Below are positions 1-8,374 of a stretch of 64,000 nucleotides of DNA, one piece after another; within the stretch, counting starts at the first letter, position 1, and each line of letters opens with the position of its first letter. Source of the stretch: Vibrio natriegens NBRC 15636 = ATCC 14048 = DSM 759 (GTDB taxonomy: Bacteria; Pseudomonadota; Gammaproteobacteria; Enterobacterales; Vibrionaceae); NCBI RefSeq assembly GCF_035621455.1, contig NZ_CP141823.1:868001-932000 (forward strand), in the 5' to 3' direction. A model generated the notes under the pieces. The model was not told where the DNA came from, searched no databases, and saw only the letters and a program-made list of their open reading frames with translations. The translations under genes and the position numbers were made by a program.

Positions 1-988
1 CTTTAACCGAAACTTGCTGGCCTAAAATTGCCCGAACGCCCGCTTCCCATGTACTCCACACGCCAGGAATCCGAATACCACTACTCTTTACAACCCCAGG
101 GGCAACATAACTGAGATGCCGCTCTATCGTGCAAATATCAGCGTCAAGATCAAACATTCGGCGAACACTGGTCACCAAATTCTGCAATTTAGCGACGTCT
201 TCAATTTCAAAATCCAGTTCGAGATGGCTTTCACCTTTCGTCGCTTTAAACCACGCTTTGCTTCCTGTGATACAAACCGTACGGCTGTAACTGTTTTCCG
301 TCAGTACTTCCACGCCTTCTATCGCCCTTAAACGATAAAAGTCCAACATATGTTGCCAATTAAATTCGCCGCGAAACGGTAACACGATCCGATTCGTTTC
401 CATTTTTTCAAACTCATTACGCCTAACCTGAGACGGTGTCAATTTGAGAAACTTTTGAAAAGCATCATTAAACCGGCGCGTGCTGTTAAAACCTGCGGCA
501 AAGCCCACTTCGGTAACAGACATCGAACTCGAATGCAGTAACTGTTTAGCAAACATCAATTGTTGATATTGAGCATATTGCTTGGGCGACATACCTAGGT
601 ACTGTTCGAACAACATTCTCAAATAACGATCAGATATTCCTACACGCTCTGCTAGTTCACACACCGAATGATGATGCAACTCCCCCTTATCAATCATAGA
701 GATAGCGCGTTGAAACGTGGTTTCTACGCCTCTCCAGGCCCACGAACCAGGCGCACTATCAGGTCGGCAGCGCAAACACGGGCGATAACCTGCCTTAATA
801 GCCTGAGTTTTGTCCGTAAAATATTCGACATTCTCTTCTTTCGGTAAGTTAGCTGGACATATTGGTCGGCAGAAAATACCGGTTGTTTTAACACCAATAT
901 AAAATCGACCATCAAAACGGCTATCACGTGACATACGCGCTTTCTGACACTGCTCAAACGTCAATGACGTGTAGGGGTGTATAAGCAT
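1..988 (-). CDS. Ada/AlkA-type alkylation repair protein (3' end cut by window edge)
   Basis: Reads from an ATG at 988 to the left edge, 329 codons, with the C-terminus outside the window. The N-terminus (about residues 1-80) is the Ada zinc/methyl-acceptor domain: FYIGVKTTGIFCRPICPAN is followed by the second cysteine pair in RPCLRCRPD. Next comes an AraC-type helix-turn-helix (about 90-180, VGISDRYLRMLFEQYLGMSP and VGFAAGFNSTRRFNDAF). An AlkA N-terminal domain follows, then the start of the glycosylase fold (VRAILGQQVSVK). The family combines adaptive-response regulation with removal of 3-methyladenine from DNA. No Ogt-type methyltransferase domain is visible in this part. The catalytic helix-hairpin-helix aspartate would lie beyond the edge. 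Confidence 0.88.
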   Translation of the reverse strand, partial: MLIHPYTSLTFEQCQKARMSRDSRFDGRFYIGVKTTGIFCRPICPANLPKEENVEYFTDKTQAIKAGYRPCLRCRPDSAPGSWAWRGVETTFQRAISMIDKGELHHHSVCELAERVGISDRYLRMLFEQYLGMSPKQYAQYQQLMFAKQLLHSSSMSVTEVGFAAGFNSTRRFNDAFQKFLKLTPSQVRRNEFEKMETNRIVLPFRGEFNWQHMLDFYRLRAIEGVEVLTENSYSRTVCITGSKAWFKATKGESHLELDFEIEDVAKLQNLVTSVRRMFDLDADICTIERHLSYVAPGVVKSSGIRIPGVWSTWEAGVRAILGQQVSVK

Positions 989-1182
989 GATGCTGTCCTT
1001 GCTTGCACAATCTTAACGAGCAGTTCATCTGCTCAATGGGCTATATGCTCATTGTAGAACGAGGTGTTTACTGAGGTTAGCCATTTTCGGAACTCAATAT
1101 TGAGAATAGTTGGCATTAGCGTATTTCTACACTAAAGTTAAGACCAGAACATCACAACAACGTCGGCTAAAAGGGAATTGGT

Positions 1183-1386
1183 ATGGACTTACACACATGC
1201 GTAATTGTGCTTAGAAACCAAAAGGTTATTACGAGTAAATCCGTTGATCATTCTATCGGAATAATTGAGCGAGACTCAAATAACGAGATTTCAGAAATTC
1301 AAATCAATACTACCGATGGGGGTAATATTAGGACTTATCACTACAACAATGTAGAGGAGTCGCTTGAAAGTTTGATGAATCTCTAA
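1183..1386 (+). CDS. Small hypothetical protein, 67 aa
   Basis: I do not recognise this protein. It begins at an ATG preceded by AAGGGAATT at good spacing and is followed by a clear intrinsic terminator, so it looks like a genuine single-gene transcript. The protein is soluble, has no signal peptide or membrane segment, and alternates short hydrophobic strands with polar turns. The sequence ends in an acidic helix (NNVEESLESLMNL). Confidence 0.55.
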   Translation: MDLHTCVIVLRNQKVITSKSVDHSIGIIERDSNNEISEIQINTTDGGNIRTYHYNNVEESLESLMNL

Positions 1387-1425
1387 TTCTTGTTCCCGAG
1401 GAAGCCTCCTCCCTCATTAATATCG

Positions 1426-1462
1426 AAAAAATAGAGCACACGCCCCCGTGCTCTATTTTTTT
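1426..1462 (+). terminator. Intrinsic terminator after the 67-aa gene
   Basis: A stem AATAGAGCAC / GTGCTCTATT with a short C-rich loop is followed by a run of T. A run of A precedes it, so it may also work in the other direction. Confidence 0.8.
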
Positions 1463-1737
1463 GGCCTAGTTTCATAGATTTATCACCAGAGTTAATCCCC
1501 CCTCTCTTTCGAAAAAAATGACATAGTGATTAAGAAACCTCGATTTTTTCAGGAAAAACAAACACCAAATAAAATCTTAATAATATGATTTAAAAGGTAA
1601 AAAACTACTAGTTCGAATTTATTGAACTAGAGCATCAAATAACCCCAATTTTTTATCGTATAAACCCGACCTAAACTGTACTCAACAGCAAGGGAGAATG
1701 GACTCCCGCTCAAAAAACATCGTATGAGGACAGAATC
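1463..1737. other. AT-rich intergenic region upstream of doxX
   Basis: No coding sequence is supported here. The stretch is AT-rich and must hold the promoter of the doxX-pirin unit. I could not pick a single convincing -35/-10 pair. The ribosome site GAGGACAG lies just before the doxX ATG. Confidence 0.5.
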
Positions 1738-2181
1738 ATGAAAGCACTTCTACAAAAAATTACCGCATCAAACGCAGGTTTCAGCACGCTGGCACTTCGC
1801 ATTCCTATCGGCATCATCTTTATGGCACACGGCTCTCAGAAGCTATTTGGCTGGTTTGGTGGCTACGGACTGGAAGGCACTGGTCAGTGGATGGCATCCA
1901 TTGGCTTAGGTCCTGGTGTTTTAATGGCTTTCTTAGCAGGTAGTGGTGAGTTCTTTGGTGGTTTGTTTATTCTATTAGGCTTACTGACTCGACCAGCAGC
2001 GACCGTACTTTCTTTTACCATGCTTATCGCTATTTTCTCGGTTCACTTCGAGAACGGTCTGTTCCTGGCAAACAACGGTTATGAGTTTGGATTAGCACTA
2101 TTAGCAGCGAGCGTTTCTCTGATTTTCTCAGGTGCTGGTAAAGCTGGTCTGGACAACCTTTTAAACAAGAAGCTTTCTTAA
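1738..2181 (+). CDS. DoxX family inner-membrane protein
   Basis: A 147-residue protein with four predicted membrane helices. It carries the DoxX signature around residues 27-42 (FMAHGSQKLFGWFGGYG). The start is set by GAGGACAG upstream of the ATG. DoxX/YphA-type proteins are small quinone- or redox-linked membrane proteins, and most members have no proven substrate. It is followed 80 bp later by a pirin gene on the same strand. DoxX-pirin pairing is common in proteobacteria and suggests a shared role in handling oxidative or quinone/electrophile stress, but that role is an inference. Confidence 0.88.
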   Translation: MKALLQKITASNAGFSTLALRIPIGIIFMAHGSQKLFGWFGGYGLEGTGQWMASIGLGPGVLMAFLAGSGEFFGGLFILLGLLTRPAATVLSFTMLIAIFSVHFENGLFLANNGYEFGLALLAASVSLIFSGAGKAGLDNLLNKKLS

Positions 2182-2261
2182 TTTCCCTTTTTAGAAGTAC
2201 GGTTCAGAGTGCAGTTCCACTCTGAACCCCATATCTGAACACGAATACTGAGGAAACACAG

Positions 2262-2957
2262 ATGATCACAGTGCGACACGCAAAAGATCGAGGAAGAGCT
2301 GATTTTGGCTGGCTGGACAGTAAGCATACTTTTTCTTTTGGCAGCTACTACGATCCTCAACACATGGGCTTTTCGGATCTCCGTGTGATCAACGACGACA
2401 TAGTCCAACCAGACGCTGGCTTTGACACTCATGGTCATCGAGACATGGAGATCATCAGCTATGTACTTGAGGGCGTAATTGCTCACAAAGACAGTGAAGG
2501 TAATGTGCAGAAATTACCCTCGGGTGAATTTCAATTAATGTCGGCAGGTAAGGGGATCTACCACAGCGAATTTAACGCTTCGGACACCGACCCTCTGCGT
2601 TTTCTTCAAATCTGGATACAGCCAAACTCATTTGGAAACAAACCGGGTTATCAACAAAAGAATTTTGGCCAGCACAGCGGACTCACGCCCATTGCGACGC
2701 CAACAGGTGAAAATGGTACCCTACACATCAAACAGGATGCGCGTTTATACCAATTGATTTTAGACCCAAACCAAGAACTGACGTTTAGTGTTGAGCAAAA
2801 CAGAAACCTTTATGTTCATCAGGTGCGAAGCACGCTTGATGTCGACAGCACAACATTGGCTGAAGGAGATGGTGCGAAGATTGAGCAGCAAAACAGCGTC
2901 ACATTTCGTAATCACTCCACGGCACAGACTCTCGCACTGGTGTTTGACTTAGCGTAA
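2262..2957 (+). CDS. Pirin family protein (YhhW-type)
   Basis: A 231-residue bicupin. The four metal ligands known from Escherichia coli YhhW are all at the expected positions: His57 and His59 in DTHGHRDME, and His101 and Glu103 in GKGIYHSE. The length matches the YhhW subgroup, some members of which have quercetin 2,3-dioxygenase activity in vitro. The ATG follows GAGGAAACACAG. It sits downstream of doxX in what looks like one transcript ending at the terminator that follows. The physiological substrate is not known. Confidence 0.9.
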   Translation: MITVRHAKDRGRADFGWLDSKHTFSFGSYYDPQHMGFSDLRVINDDIVQPDAGFDTHGHRDMEIISYVLEGVIAHKDSEGNVQKLPSGEFQLMSAGKGIYHSEFNASDTDPLRFLQIWIQPNSFGNKPGYQQKNFGQHSGLTPIATPTGENGTLHIKQDARLYQLILDPNQELTFSVEQNRNLYVHQVRSTLDVDSTTLAEGDGAKIEQQNSVTFRNHSTAQTLALVFDLA

Positions 2958-2970
2958 TCCCAGTTTTGAT

Positions 2971-3006
2971 AAAAAAGCCCCTGATATCAAATCAGGGGCT
3001 TTTACT
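2971..3006 (+). terminator. Terminator between pirin and hdfR (works both ways)
   Basis: The stem AAAGCCCCTGAT / ATCAGGGGCTTTT has A-rich and T-rich flanks. It lies between two convergent genes and probably serves both. Confidence 0.85.
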
Positions 3007-3034
3007 TTGTGTTCATTTCACAGCAAATGATGGC

Positions 3035-3928
3035 TTATTCGTCAGACGCACCTGATCCAATTTGCTGCAAGCTGTATGCGGTAAGGGGATCAACCTGCTT
3101 CACTATCTCTTCAACCTGCTTAATCGCCTCTACAGACGAGCTGGCTTTGCGATAGCTCAAGTAAATAGGGCGATGCCAGTCTTCCACTCCAGACACCTTG
3201 TAGAGCTGCCCATTAGCAATAAATGGCTCAACAAGAGATATCGGTAGGTAGGCAGCCCCACCCTTTTCTAGAATAAAGTCCAGTGCAATACGCGCAGTTG
3301 AGGTCCGTAAGAACGGCGCCGGGATTTTCGGGTGGCGCTCGGAATGCTCTGAAGCAAAACGGGTGCCCCAGTCAACGTATACGTATTTTTTATCAAATAC
3401 CGTATCTAGCGAATCTTGTTCGGTCGATACCAGAACAAGCACAACATCAGCCACTTTTTTACAGTTCAGCTCATCCGCTTTTATCTGGTCAAAGGCAAAT
3501 GCCATGTCCAGAGTACGCTCTAAAAGACTACGGCTGAGCATTTCGCGCCCCATGACTTCCGCCATAAAGCCATAGCCGCCGAAAGAATCGGTGACCACAC
3601 TCAAACAGTTCTGTAGATACGCATCCCAAATATTCGGGGTGCCACCTAAGGTAAGTTGCAGCGCTTTACCATCATCGAGTGACAGTTCCAGCTTGGCTTG
3701 CTGCAATGTGGTGACCATCACCTCAGCGTAACTAATTAATCGCTCACCCGCAGACGTTAGCTTTATGTTATTGCGATCACGAATAAACAATTGAGTATCG
3801 AAATAACTTTCCAGTTGCTTGATGCGAGCGCTGACCGCTGCTTGGGTAATATACAAGTTCTCAGCAGCACGTCCAAAGTGACGAACCCTTGCCAGCTCTA
3901 AAAATGTTCGAAAGACCTTTACATCCAT
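3035..3928 (-). CDS. hdfR: LysR-type regulator HdfR
   Basis: A LysR-family protein of about 297 residues. The start chosen is the ATG giving MDVKVFRTFLELARVRHFG; an upstream non-ATG extension of eight residues has no family support. The N-terminal winged helix-turn-helix (about 1-60) contains RAAENLYITQAAVSARIKQLE and the HdfR-like RDRNNIKLTSAGERL. The remainder is the LysR effector domain. In E. coli HdfR represses flhDC and is divergent from maoP (yifE). The same divergent arrangement is present here, which supports the assignment beyond general LysR similarity. Its Vibrio targets are not evident. Confidence 0.82.
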   Translation of the reverse strand: MDVKVFRTFLELARVRHFGRAAENLYITQAAVSARIKQLESYFDTQLFIRDRNNIKLTSAGERLISYAEVMVTTLQQAKLELSLDDGKALQLTLGGTPNIWDAYLQNCLSVVTDSFGGYGFMAEVMGREMLSRSLLERTLDMAFAFDQIKADELNCKKVADVVLVLVSTEQDSLDTVFDKKYVYVDWGTRFASEHSERHPKIPAPFLRTSTARIALDFILEKGGAAYLPISLVEPFIANGQLYKVSGVEDWHRPIYLSYRKASSSVEAIKQVEEIVKQVDPLTAYSLQQIGSGASDE

Positions 3929-4076
3929 AAACCATCTCCTGGTTAATATCAAACCAGATTAACAACTATTTAAAATCATGACGATAAAAAAAATTTGTTT
4001 TTCTTTTGTTAGGTTTGCGCCTAATTTTCGCCTTAGTTCATTACATTCATCAATAACGGTTACAGAGGCTGTTGAC

Positions 4077-4430
4077 ATGTCTGACACTGAATTCCGTCAT
4101 GGCAAAAAACGATTTTACGATAACGTAAAATTCCCACGCGGATTTGCAAAGTCTGGTGATTTTACTCTTGCAGAAGAGGAAATTCTAACAATTTATGGGG
4201 ATACAATGCTTGGTCTGGAAACAGGCGAGTTAACACCGGAAAACAGCGAAGAGAAACACTTCGTTAAGGTGTTAGAGCACCCAGGCAAAGCAAAAACCAA
4301 AATTGAGCGTACGTGGTTAAAATACACGCAACTCGCTCGTGGTCGCAAGCGCTTCCATACGCTAAACGGACGCAACAAGCCGGATGCAACGGAAGACTAC
4401 ACGGAAGAGAGTTTGGTTGAAGACGATTAA
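4077..4430 (+). CDS. maoP: MaoP / DUF413 macrodomain protein
   Basis: A 117-residue DUF413 protein. The conserved core covers residues 5-60 (RHGKKRFYDNVKFPRGFAKS, then GDFTLAEEEIL). The ATG at this position is preceded by ACAGAGG and gives the length of E. coli MaoP (112 aa); an upstream in-frame start adds 33 residues without family similarity. E. coli MaoP, together with the adjacent maoS site, organises the Ori macrodomain around oriC, and the maoP-hdfR pair is kept here. In this window the pair lies about 21 kb from the chromosome 2 origin rather than near oriC1. Confidence 0.85.
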   Translation: MSDTEFRHGKKRFYDNVKFPRGFAKSGDFTLAEEEILTIYGDTMLGLETGELTPENSEEKHFVKVLEHPGKAKTKIERTWLKYTQLARGRKRFHTLNGRNKPDATEDYTEESLVEDD

Positions 4431-4477
4431 TTAACCAGTATAACTATCTAATAGATAGTTAAGTCGAAGACTTAGAC

Positions 4478-4562
4478 AAGCGTTCATTCGCCTTAAGAGT
4501 GAACGTTTGTGATTTGTTTCTTCTCCTAAAGCCCAAGGTCGCGTTCTCCCGAGGGCTTTATT
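4478..4562 (+). terminator. Two hairpins downstream of maoP
   Basis: The first stem pairs AAGCGTTCA with TGAACGTTT (4479-4509, one G-T pair). The second pairs AAAGCCC with GGGCTTT (4528-4559) and is followed by a short T stretch. Together they separate maoP from the convergent small gene. Confidence 0.55.
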
Positions 4563-4583
4563 TGATCATAAAACCGTGTTGGT

Positions 4584-4835
4584 TTACTTGGCAAGCATGG
4601 CAATCTTTTTCAAAAAACTCTCCTTCAAGTGTTCCTGATCGTATTCAAGATTGTAGGTATTGTGGAAACCAATCTTTAACTCCACACCGTTGCCTCTCAA
4701 AAATACGTTGTAGCCATCATAGTCAGAAAACGCCTCAACCCCTTCATAGATCTTCCCAAACTCAGTTGGGGTACCATTGTTCATAACATTTTCGTATGCC
4801 GATAATACTTTGCTTGGATCTAATTCGTTTTTCAT
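4584..4835 (-). CDS. DUF3081 family small protein
   Basis: An 83-residue protein that I match to the DUF3081 family by the pattern MKNELDPSKVLSAYENV, then GTPTEFGKIYEGVEAFSDYD. The start is the ATG with GAGGAACTCGCT directly upstream; a longer in-frame start adds MCIGEELA and would encode that ribosome site. It is a cytoplasmic protein with no membrane segment, and the family function is unknown. A possible 28-codon ORF lies just upstream on the same strand. Confidence 0.72.
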   Translation of the reverse strand: MKNELDPSKVLSAYENVMNNGTPTEFGKIYEGVEAFSDYDGYNVFLRGNGVELKIGFHNTYNLEYDQEHLKESFLKKIAMLAK

Positions 4836-4913
4836 AGCGAGTTCCTCACCAATACACACGCCTTAATTATGGATAAGGAACTGACACCTTGCCATTATCG
4901 GGCTTATCTGAAA

Positions 4914-5000
4914 TCAAAACATTCTCATATCTACCGATGCTTGTGACTTTTCTGCGTCACGACCGTATTTCCACACGATGAAAAACTTAATTTCAGCCAT
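4914..5000 (-). CDS. Possible 28-aa small ORF
   Basis: ATG with GAGGTAAATTTC upstream, encoding a peptide that begins MAEIKFFIVWKYGRDAEKS and ends at TGA. The ribosome site is good and the codon use looks ordinary, but the length gives little statistical support. It could be a real small protein or the truncated remnant of a longer gene. The rest of the stretch from 4836 to 5215 holds the nagB promoter region and nothing else I can support. Confidence 0.25.
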   Translation of the reverse strand: MAEIKFFIVWKYGRDAEKSQASVDMRMF

Positions 5001-5154
5001 GAAATTTACCTCAATACACTCTAAGCTAATAAGAAGTAAAAAACGGCATACTGGTCCTTTTTAGTGTTTTTTGATGGCTCATTTGTTGATAAAAACAACA
5101 ACGCTCAAAGAAAAAGCAAATTTTTGACCTAAAACAATAGCAGTTGCCGATAAC

Positions 5155-5175
5155 TTATTTTATAATGCGAATTAA
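5155..5175 (+). promoter_or_regulatory. NagC-like operator overlapping a -10 box, upstream of nagB
   Basis: An imperfect palindrome with arms TTATTT and GAATTAA flanks TATAATGC. It resembles the NagC/Mlc operator layout (TTATTT...AAATTAA). It overlaps a TATAAT sequence about 50 bp before nagB, where a repressor would block transcription until GlcNAc-6-phosphate is present. This is an inference from pattern only. Confidence 0.4.
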
Positions 5176-5215
5176 TGTTTCAGAACATCTTAAATTCAAT
5201 TACTAGGGGCACAAA

Positions 5216-6016
5216 ATGAGACTTATCCCGTTAACTCAAGCAGCACAAGTAGGTAAGTGGGCAGCAGCACACATCGCAAAACGCATCAACGATTTCCAAC
5301 CTACTGCTGAACGTCCATTCGTTCTGGGTCTACCTACTGGTGGCACTCCTCTAGCAACTTACAACGCATTGATTGAACTGCACAAAGCGGGTGAAGTCAG
5401 CTTTAAGCACGTTGTGACTTTCAACATGGATGAATACATCGGTATCCCAGCCGATCACCCTGAATCATACCGTTCATTCATGTACAGCAACTTCTTCAAC
5501 CACATTGATATCCAAGAAGAAAATATCAACTTGCTGAACGGCAATACTGACGACCACGATGCTGAATGCAAACGCTATGAAGATAAGATCAAATCTTACG
5601 GTAAGATTAATTTGTTCATGGGCGGTGTGGGTAACGACGGTCACATTGCGTTCAATGAGCCAGCATCTTCGCTTTCTTCTCGCACTCGAATCAAAACTCT
5701 GACGGAAGACACTCGTATCGCGAACTCTCGTTTCTTTGACGGCGACATCAACCAAGTTCCAAAATACGCTCTGACTATCGGCGTTGGCACACTTCTGGAT
5801 TCTGAAGAAGTAATGATTCTGGTAACAGGCCACAACAAAGCACTTGCTCTTGAAGCTGCGGTAGAAGGCTGCGTTAACCACCTATGGACAGTCTCAGCAC
5901 TTCAACTGCATCCGAAAGCCGTGATCGTATGTGACGAGCCTTCTCAGCAAGAGCTAAAAGTGAAGACAGTAAAATACTTCTCTGAACTAGAAGCAGAAAA
6001 CATCAAAGGCTTCTAA
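5216..6016 (+). CDS. nagB: Glucosamine-6-phosphate deaminase
   Basis: A 266-residue protein, exactly the family length. It converts glucosamine-6-phosphate to fructose-6-phosphate and ammonia, the last step of GlcNAc and chitin-derived amino sugar use in the cytoplasm. Visible signatures are LGLPTGGTPLATYNALIE (phosphate loop, about residues 36-54), FNMDEYIG (active-site Asp72 region) and the NagB signature around residues 130-148 (MGGVGNDGHIAFNEP). The start follows AGGGGCACAAA. It is monocistronic, with its own operator-like site upstream and a terminator downstream. Chromosome 2 location is usual in Vibrio. Confidence 0.97.
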   Translation: MRLIPLTQAAQVGKWAAAHIAKRINDFQPTAERPFVLGLPTGGTPLATYNALIELHKAGEVSFKHVVTFNMDEYIGIPADHPESYRSFMYSNFFNHIDIQEENINLLNGNTDDHDAECKRYEDKIKSYGKINLFMGGVGNDGHIAFNEPASSLSSRTRIKTLTEDTRIANSRFFDGDINQVPKYALTIGVGTLLDSEEVMILVTGHNKALALEAAVEGCVNHLWTVSALQLHPKAVIVCDEPSQQELKVKTVKYFSELEAENIKGF

Positions 6017-6049
6017 TCGCAGCACAATTTTTAGTCCACGCTAGAAATA

Positions 6050-6080
6050 CAAAACCCGTGATCACTCACGGGTTTTTTTG
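6050..6080 (+). terminator. nagB terminator
   Basis: The stem AAAACCCGTGA / TCACGGGTTTT is followed by T residues. It lies between convergent genes. Confidence 0.85.
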
Positions 6081-6088
6081 TTTATCGT

Positions 6089-6955
6089 TTAATACGCTTT
6101 GATACCAAACTGGCGTAACCGTTGGGGTAACACCTCATCGAGCTTTTCAAGCTCACTTGGATCGACTTCAATCAAGTTGAGCTGATGTTGCTCATAAACC
6201 TCTCGAATCGTCTCTCGGTCAGCTTTGCAGATTTCTCCACTATCACTTCCCCAAAACTGCAAATAGACTTTGCCAGTTGGCAAGTAGAAATCACTGGTGA
6301 CATCCTGCTCAATCGGCAGTTGGCGTTCGTAAGCATGTACCACTCCAGCCAAATAGAGCCAGTTATCAATTAACAGCTCACCTTTCGAGCGCACATAATG
6401 TCCGTCTAAAGTGCGGTGTTTGGCTTCAAATTTTTGACGAAAACTAGAAAAAGATTTGTCCGTCGAGTGAGACTCCGCATCATGACCTAAAAACTCGACC
6501 ACAGACTGTTTCAAGCGCTTGTTTTTCAGAACGACTTCGTGCCAAACAACAAAAGAATGTTGAGATTCCTTGTCAATTCTCTGCTGTCCTCCGGCTCGAA
6601 CCCCCGTGGCAGTCACGTTCCAGCCTGTCTCTGATTTATTGATCCAACCCAGTTCGCTCAATAGTTGATTAATGCGCTTCGGATTTAAGTTGAGCTTATC
6701 CCCTAGTTGCGTCGCACTGAATGTTTTACCAGTCGTTGAAGAGAGTTCAATATGCAGTGTGGTTGGCCACACGATGAATTGACCAAATTTGGCATGTTCG
6801 ACATATTCTCCGCCGAATTTAGCCCCCTCTTCCGTCAACAGCCATTTGTCGTCTTGACGTGTGATATAACCCGCTCGCTGAAGATCGGCGAACAATAGCT
6901 TGGCTTCTACATTACGCATTTTTGCTAATGCTGACGTCGATACTTTTTCAGACAT
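6089..6955 (-). CDS. Hypothetical protein with winged-helix N-terminus and nuclease-like C-terminus
   Basis: A 288-residue protein that I cannot name. The first 130 residues contain two winged-helix-like units (ALAKMRNVEAKLLFADLQRAG; QLGDKLNLNPKRINQLLSEL). The C-terminal 110 residues look like a PD-(D/E)XK nuclease fold of the type attached to helicases: the pattern VRSKGELLIDNWL, then TSDFYLPTGKVYLQFWG, then a tyrosine/arginine-rich helix and LNLIEVDPSELEKL. In relatives I recall, the FWG strand usually carries a glutamate (YIEYWG). Here the position is glutamine, so catalytic activity is doubtful. Signal peptide and membrane segments are absent. Confidence 0.6.
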   Translation of the reverse strand: MSEKVSTSALAKMRNVEAKLLFADLQRAGYITRQDDKWLLTEEGAKFGGEYVEHAKFGQFIVWPTTLHIELSSTTGKTFSATQLGDKLNLNPKRINQLLSELGWINKSETGWNVTATGVRAGGQQRIDKESQHSFVVWHEVVLKNKRLKQSVVEFLGHDAESHSTDKSFSSFRQKFEAKHRTLDGHYVRSKGELLIDNWLYLAGVVHAYERQLPIEQDVTSDFYLPTGKVYLQFWGSDSGEICKADRETIREVYEQHQLNLIEVDPSELEKLDEVLPQRLRQFGIKAY

Positions 6956-7103
6956 GTTTTACCTCTGGCTGCTGGTCAATTAGTTAAATATTAACTTATT
7001 GATTTTATTACTTGAAGTGACACCTATGACAAACCTCTTCGGCAATCAATAAAACCATGACTCTCACTCATCTTCTTGCAGACCTTTCTATATAAACGCC
7101 AAG

Positions 7104-7125
7104 GTGTTATACCTATATATAACAC
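7104..7125 (+). promoter_or_regulatory. Perfect inverted repeat, likely operator of the adjacent YtrA-type regulator
   Basis: Arms GTGTTATA and TATAACAC are separated by CCTATA. This is a 22-bp operator-like site 23 bp before the regulator's ATG. YtrA-subfamily GntR proteins bind palindromes of this kind in their own promoters. The central TATA-rich part could overlap the -10 element, giving simple autorepression. Confidence 0.65.
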
Positions 7126-7148
7126 TAACTTGGCCAAAGGGTTTCATC

Positions 7149-7520
7149 ATGAAACATTGGCATGATCGCCAGCCAATTTTTCGTCAGTTGGCGGACCTGC
7201 TCACTCAGCAAATCCTGCAAGGAACTTGGAAGGAGGGCGAGGCTTTGCCTTCTGTTCGTAGTGTCGCTGCTGATATGAAAATTAACCACCTTACTGTCAT
7301 GAAAGGCTACCAACTCTTGGTTGAACAAGGCGTCGTAGAAAAGAAACTCGGTCAGGGTATGTTTGTCTCATCTGGCGCAAAACAACGATTACTCGCCACA
7401 GAAAAAAAACGCTTCCTTAATGAGCAAATCCCTCAGATAGCCGACACGTTAAAGCATCTGGATATGTCTCTCGATGAACTTATCCTGCAACTCAAATTAC
7501 AAATTAAAGGTGACCAATGA
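7149..7520 (+). CDS. GntR family regulator, YtrA subfamily
   Basis: A 123-residue regulator: a GntR winged helix at residues 5-75 (PIFRQLADLLTQQILQGTW, ALPSVRSVAADMKINHLTVM) plus a short dimerisation tail of two helices. That short layout defines the YtrA subfamily. The ATG chosen starts MKHWHDRQPIF; a longer in-frame start would run through the palindromic operator. Its stop overlaps the ATG of the ABC ATPase, so the two are translationally coupled. It probably represses this three-gene exporter operon until an envelope-active or toxic compound appears. The inducer is unknown. Confidence 0.88.
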   Translation: MKHWHDRQPIFRQLADLLTQQILQGTWKEGEALPSVRSVAADMKINHLTVMKGYQLLVEQGVVEKKLGQGMFVSSGAKQRLLATEKKRFLNEQIPQIADTLKHLDMSLDELILQLKLQIKGDQ

Positions 7521-8374
7521 ACGCAACCGTCAGTGTAAAGCACCTCTCCAAACACTATAGCCAACAAGGAGAAACACTACACGATATCAGTTTTGACTTG
7601 CATCCTGGTCAGGTGCTCGGCTTACTCGGTCACAATGGCGCTGGTAAATCAACGTTAATTAACGCGCTGCTCGGCGCTCATGAATATAAAGGCACGATTC
7701 GCATCAACGGCTATGAGCCCGTCATGCAACGCCACAAAATCATGCAGCACTTGTCGTATATCTCAGATGTGAATGTGTTACCAGACTGGATGACAGTCGA
7801 ACAGCTGCTGGCCTATACCGAGGGGGTTCACCCAGGTTTTGATCGCCATAAAGCCGATGCCATACTTCACCAAACTGATATCAAAGCAAAGTCTCGCATT
7901 CGAGCGTTGTCAAAAGGGATGAAAGTACAGTTGCATCTGGCGATAGTCATCGCGACTAATACGCAAATTCTGATCCTTGATGAGCCAACTCTCGGTTTAG
8001 ACTTAGTTTATCGAGATACATTTTATCGTCATCTACTGGAATGGTTTCACGATGGTGAACGCATATTGATCATCGCCAGCCATGAAGTGGCCGAAATCGA
8101 ACACCTGTTAACGGATGTCCTGATCCTCAAGCATGGTCATTCTGTTTTGCAAACCTCGATGGATAAAATCCATGAAGACTACTTCATTCTTGATGCACAA
8201 GATCAATACCATCGACAAATTGAAGCGATGCATCCTCTCTCTTCCCAAAAAGGGCTTGGTACAACGAAGTGGTTACTCCCTTCAAGGTACGCCGCACAAG
8301 TCGATGGCTTAGGTGACATCCACGGTGTCACGCTTGCTGATCTGTTTCTCGCGTTGCAAAAAGGGGTAGCTTAA
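7517..8374 (+). CDS. ABC transporter ATP-binding protein (YtrB-like)
   Basis: A 285-residue nucleotide-binding subunit. Walker A is LLGHNGAGKSTL (about residue 36), Walker B is ILILDEPTLGLD, and the switch histidine is in IASHEVAEIEH. The signature loop reads LSKGMK rather than LSGGQ, as is common in exporters of this subfamily. The C-terminal 80 residues are a variable extension typical of YtrB/BcrA-type ATPases. It overlaps the regulator upstream by four bases and abuts the permease downstream, giving a GntR-ATPase-permease operon. Confidence 0.9.
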   Translation: MNATVSVKHLSKHYSQQGETLHDISFDLHPGQVLGLLGHNGAGKSTLINALLGAHEYKGTIRINGYEPVMQRHKIMQHLSYISDVNVLPDWMTVEQLLAYTEGVHPGFDRHKADAILHQTDIKAKSRIRALSKGMKVQLHLAIVIATNTQILILDEPTLGLDLVYRDTFYRHLLEWFHDGERILIIASHEVAEIEHLLTDVLILKHGHSVLQTSMDKIHEDYFILDAQDQYHRQIEAMHPLSSQKGLGTTKWLLPSRYAAQVDGLGDIHGVTLADLFLALQKGVA

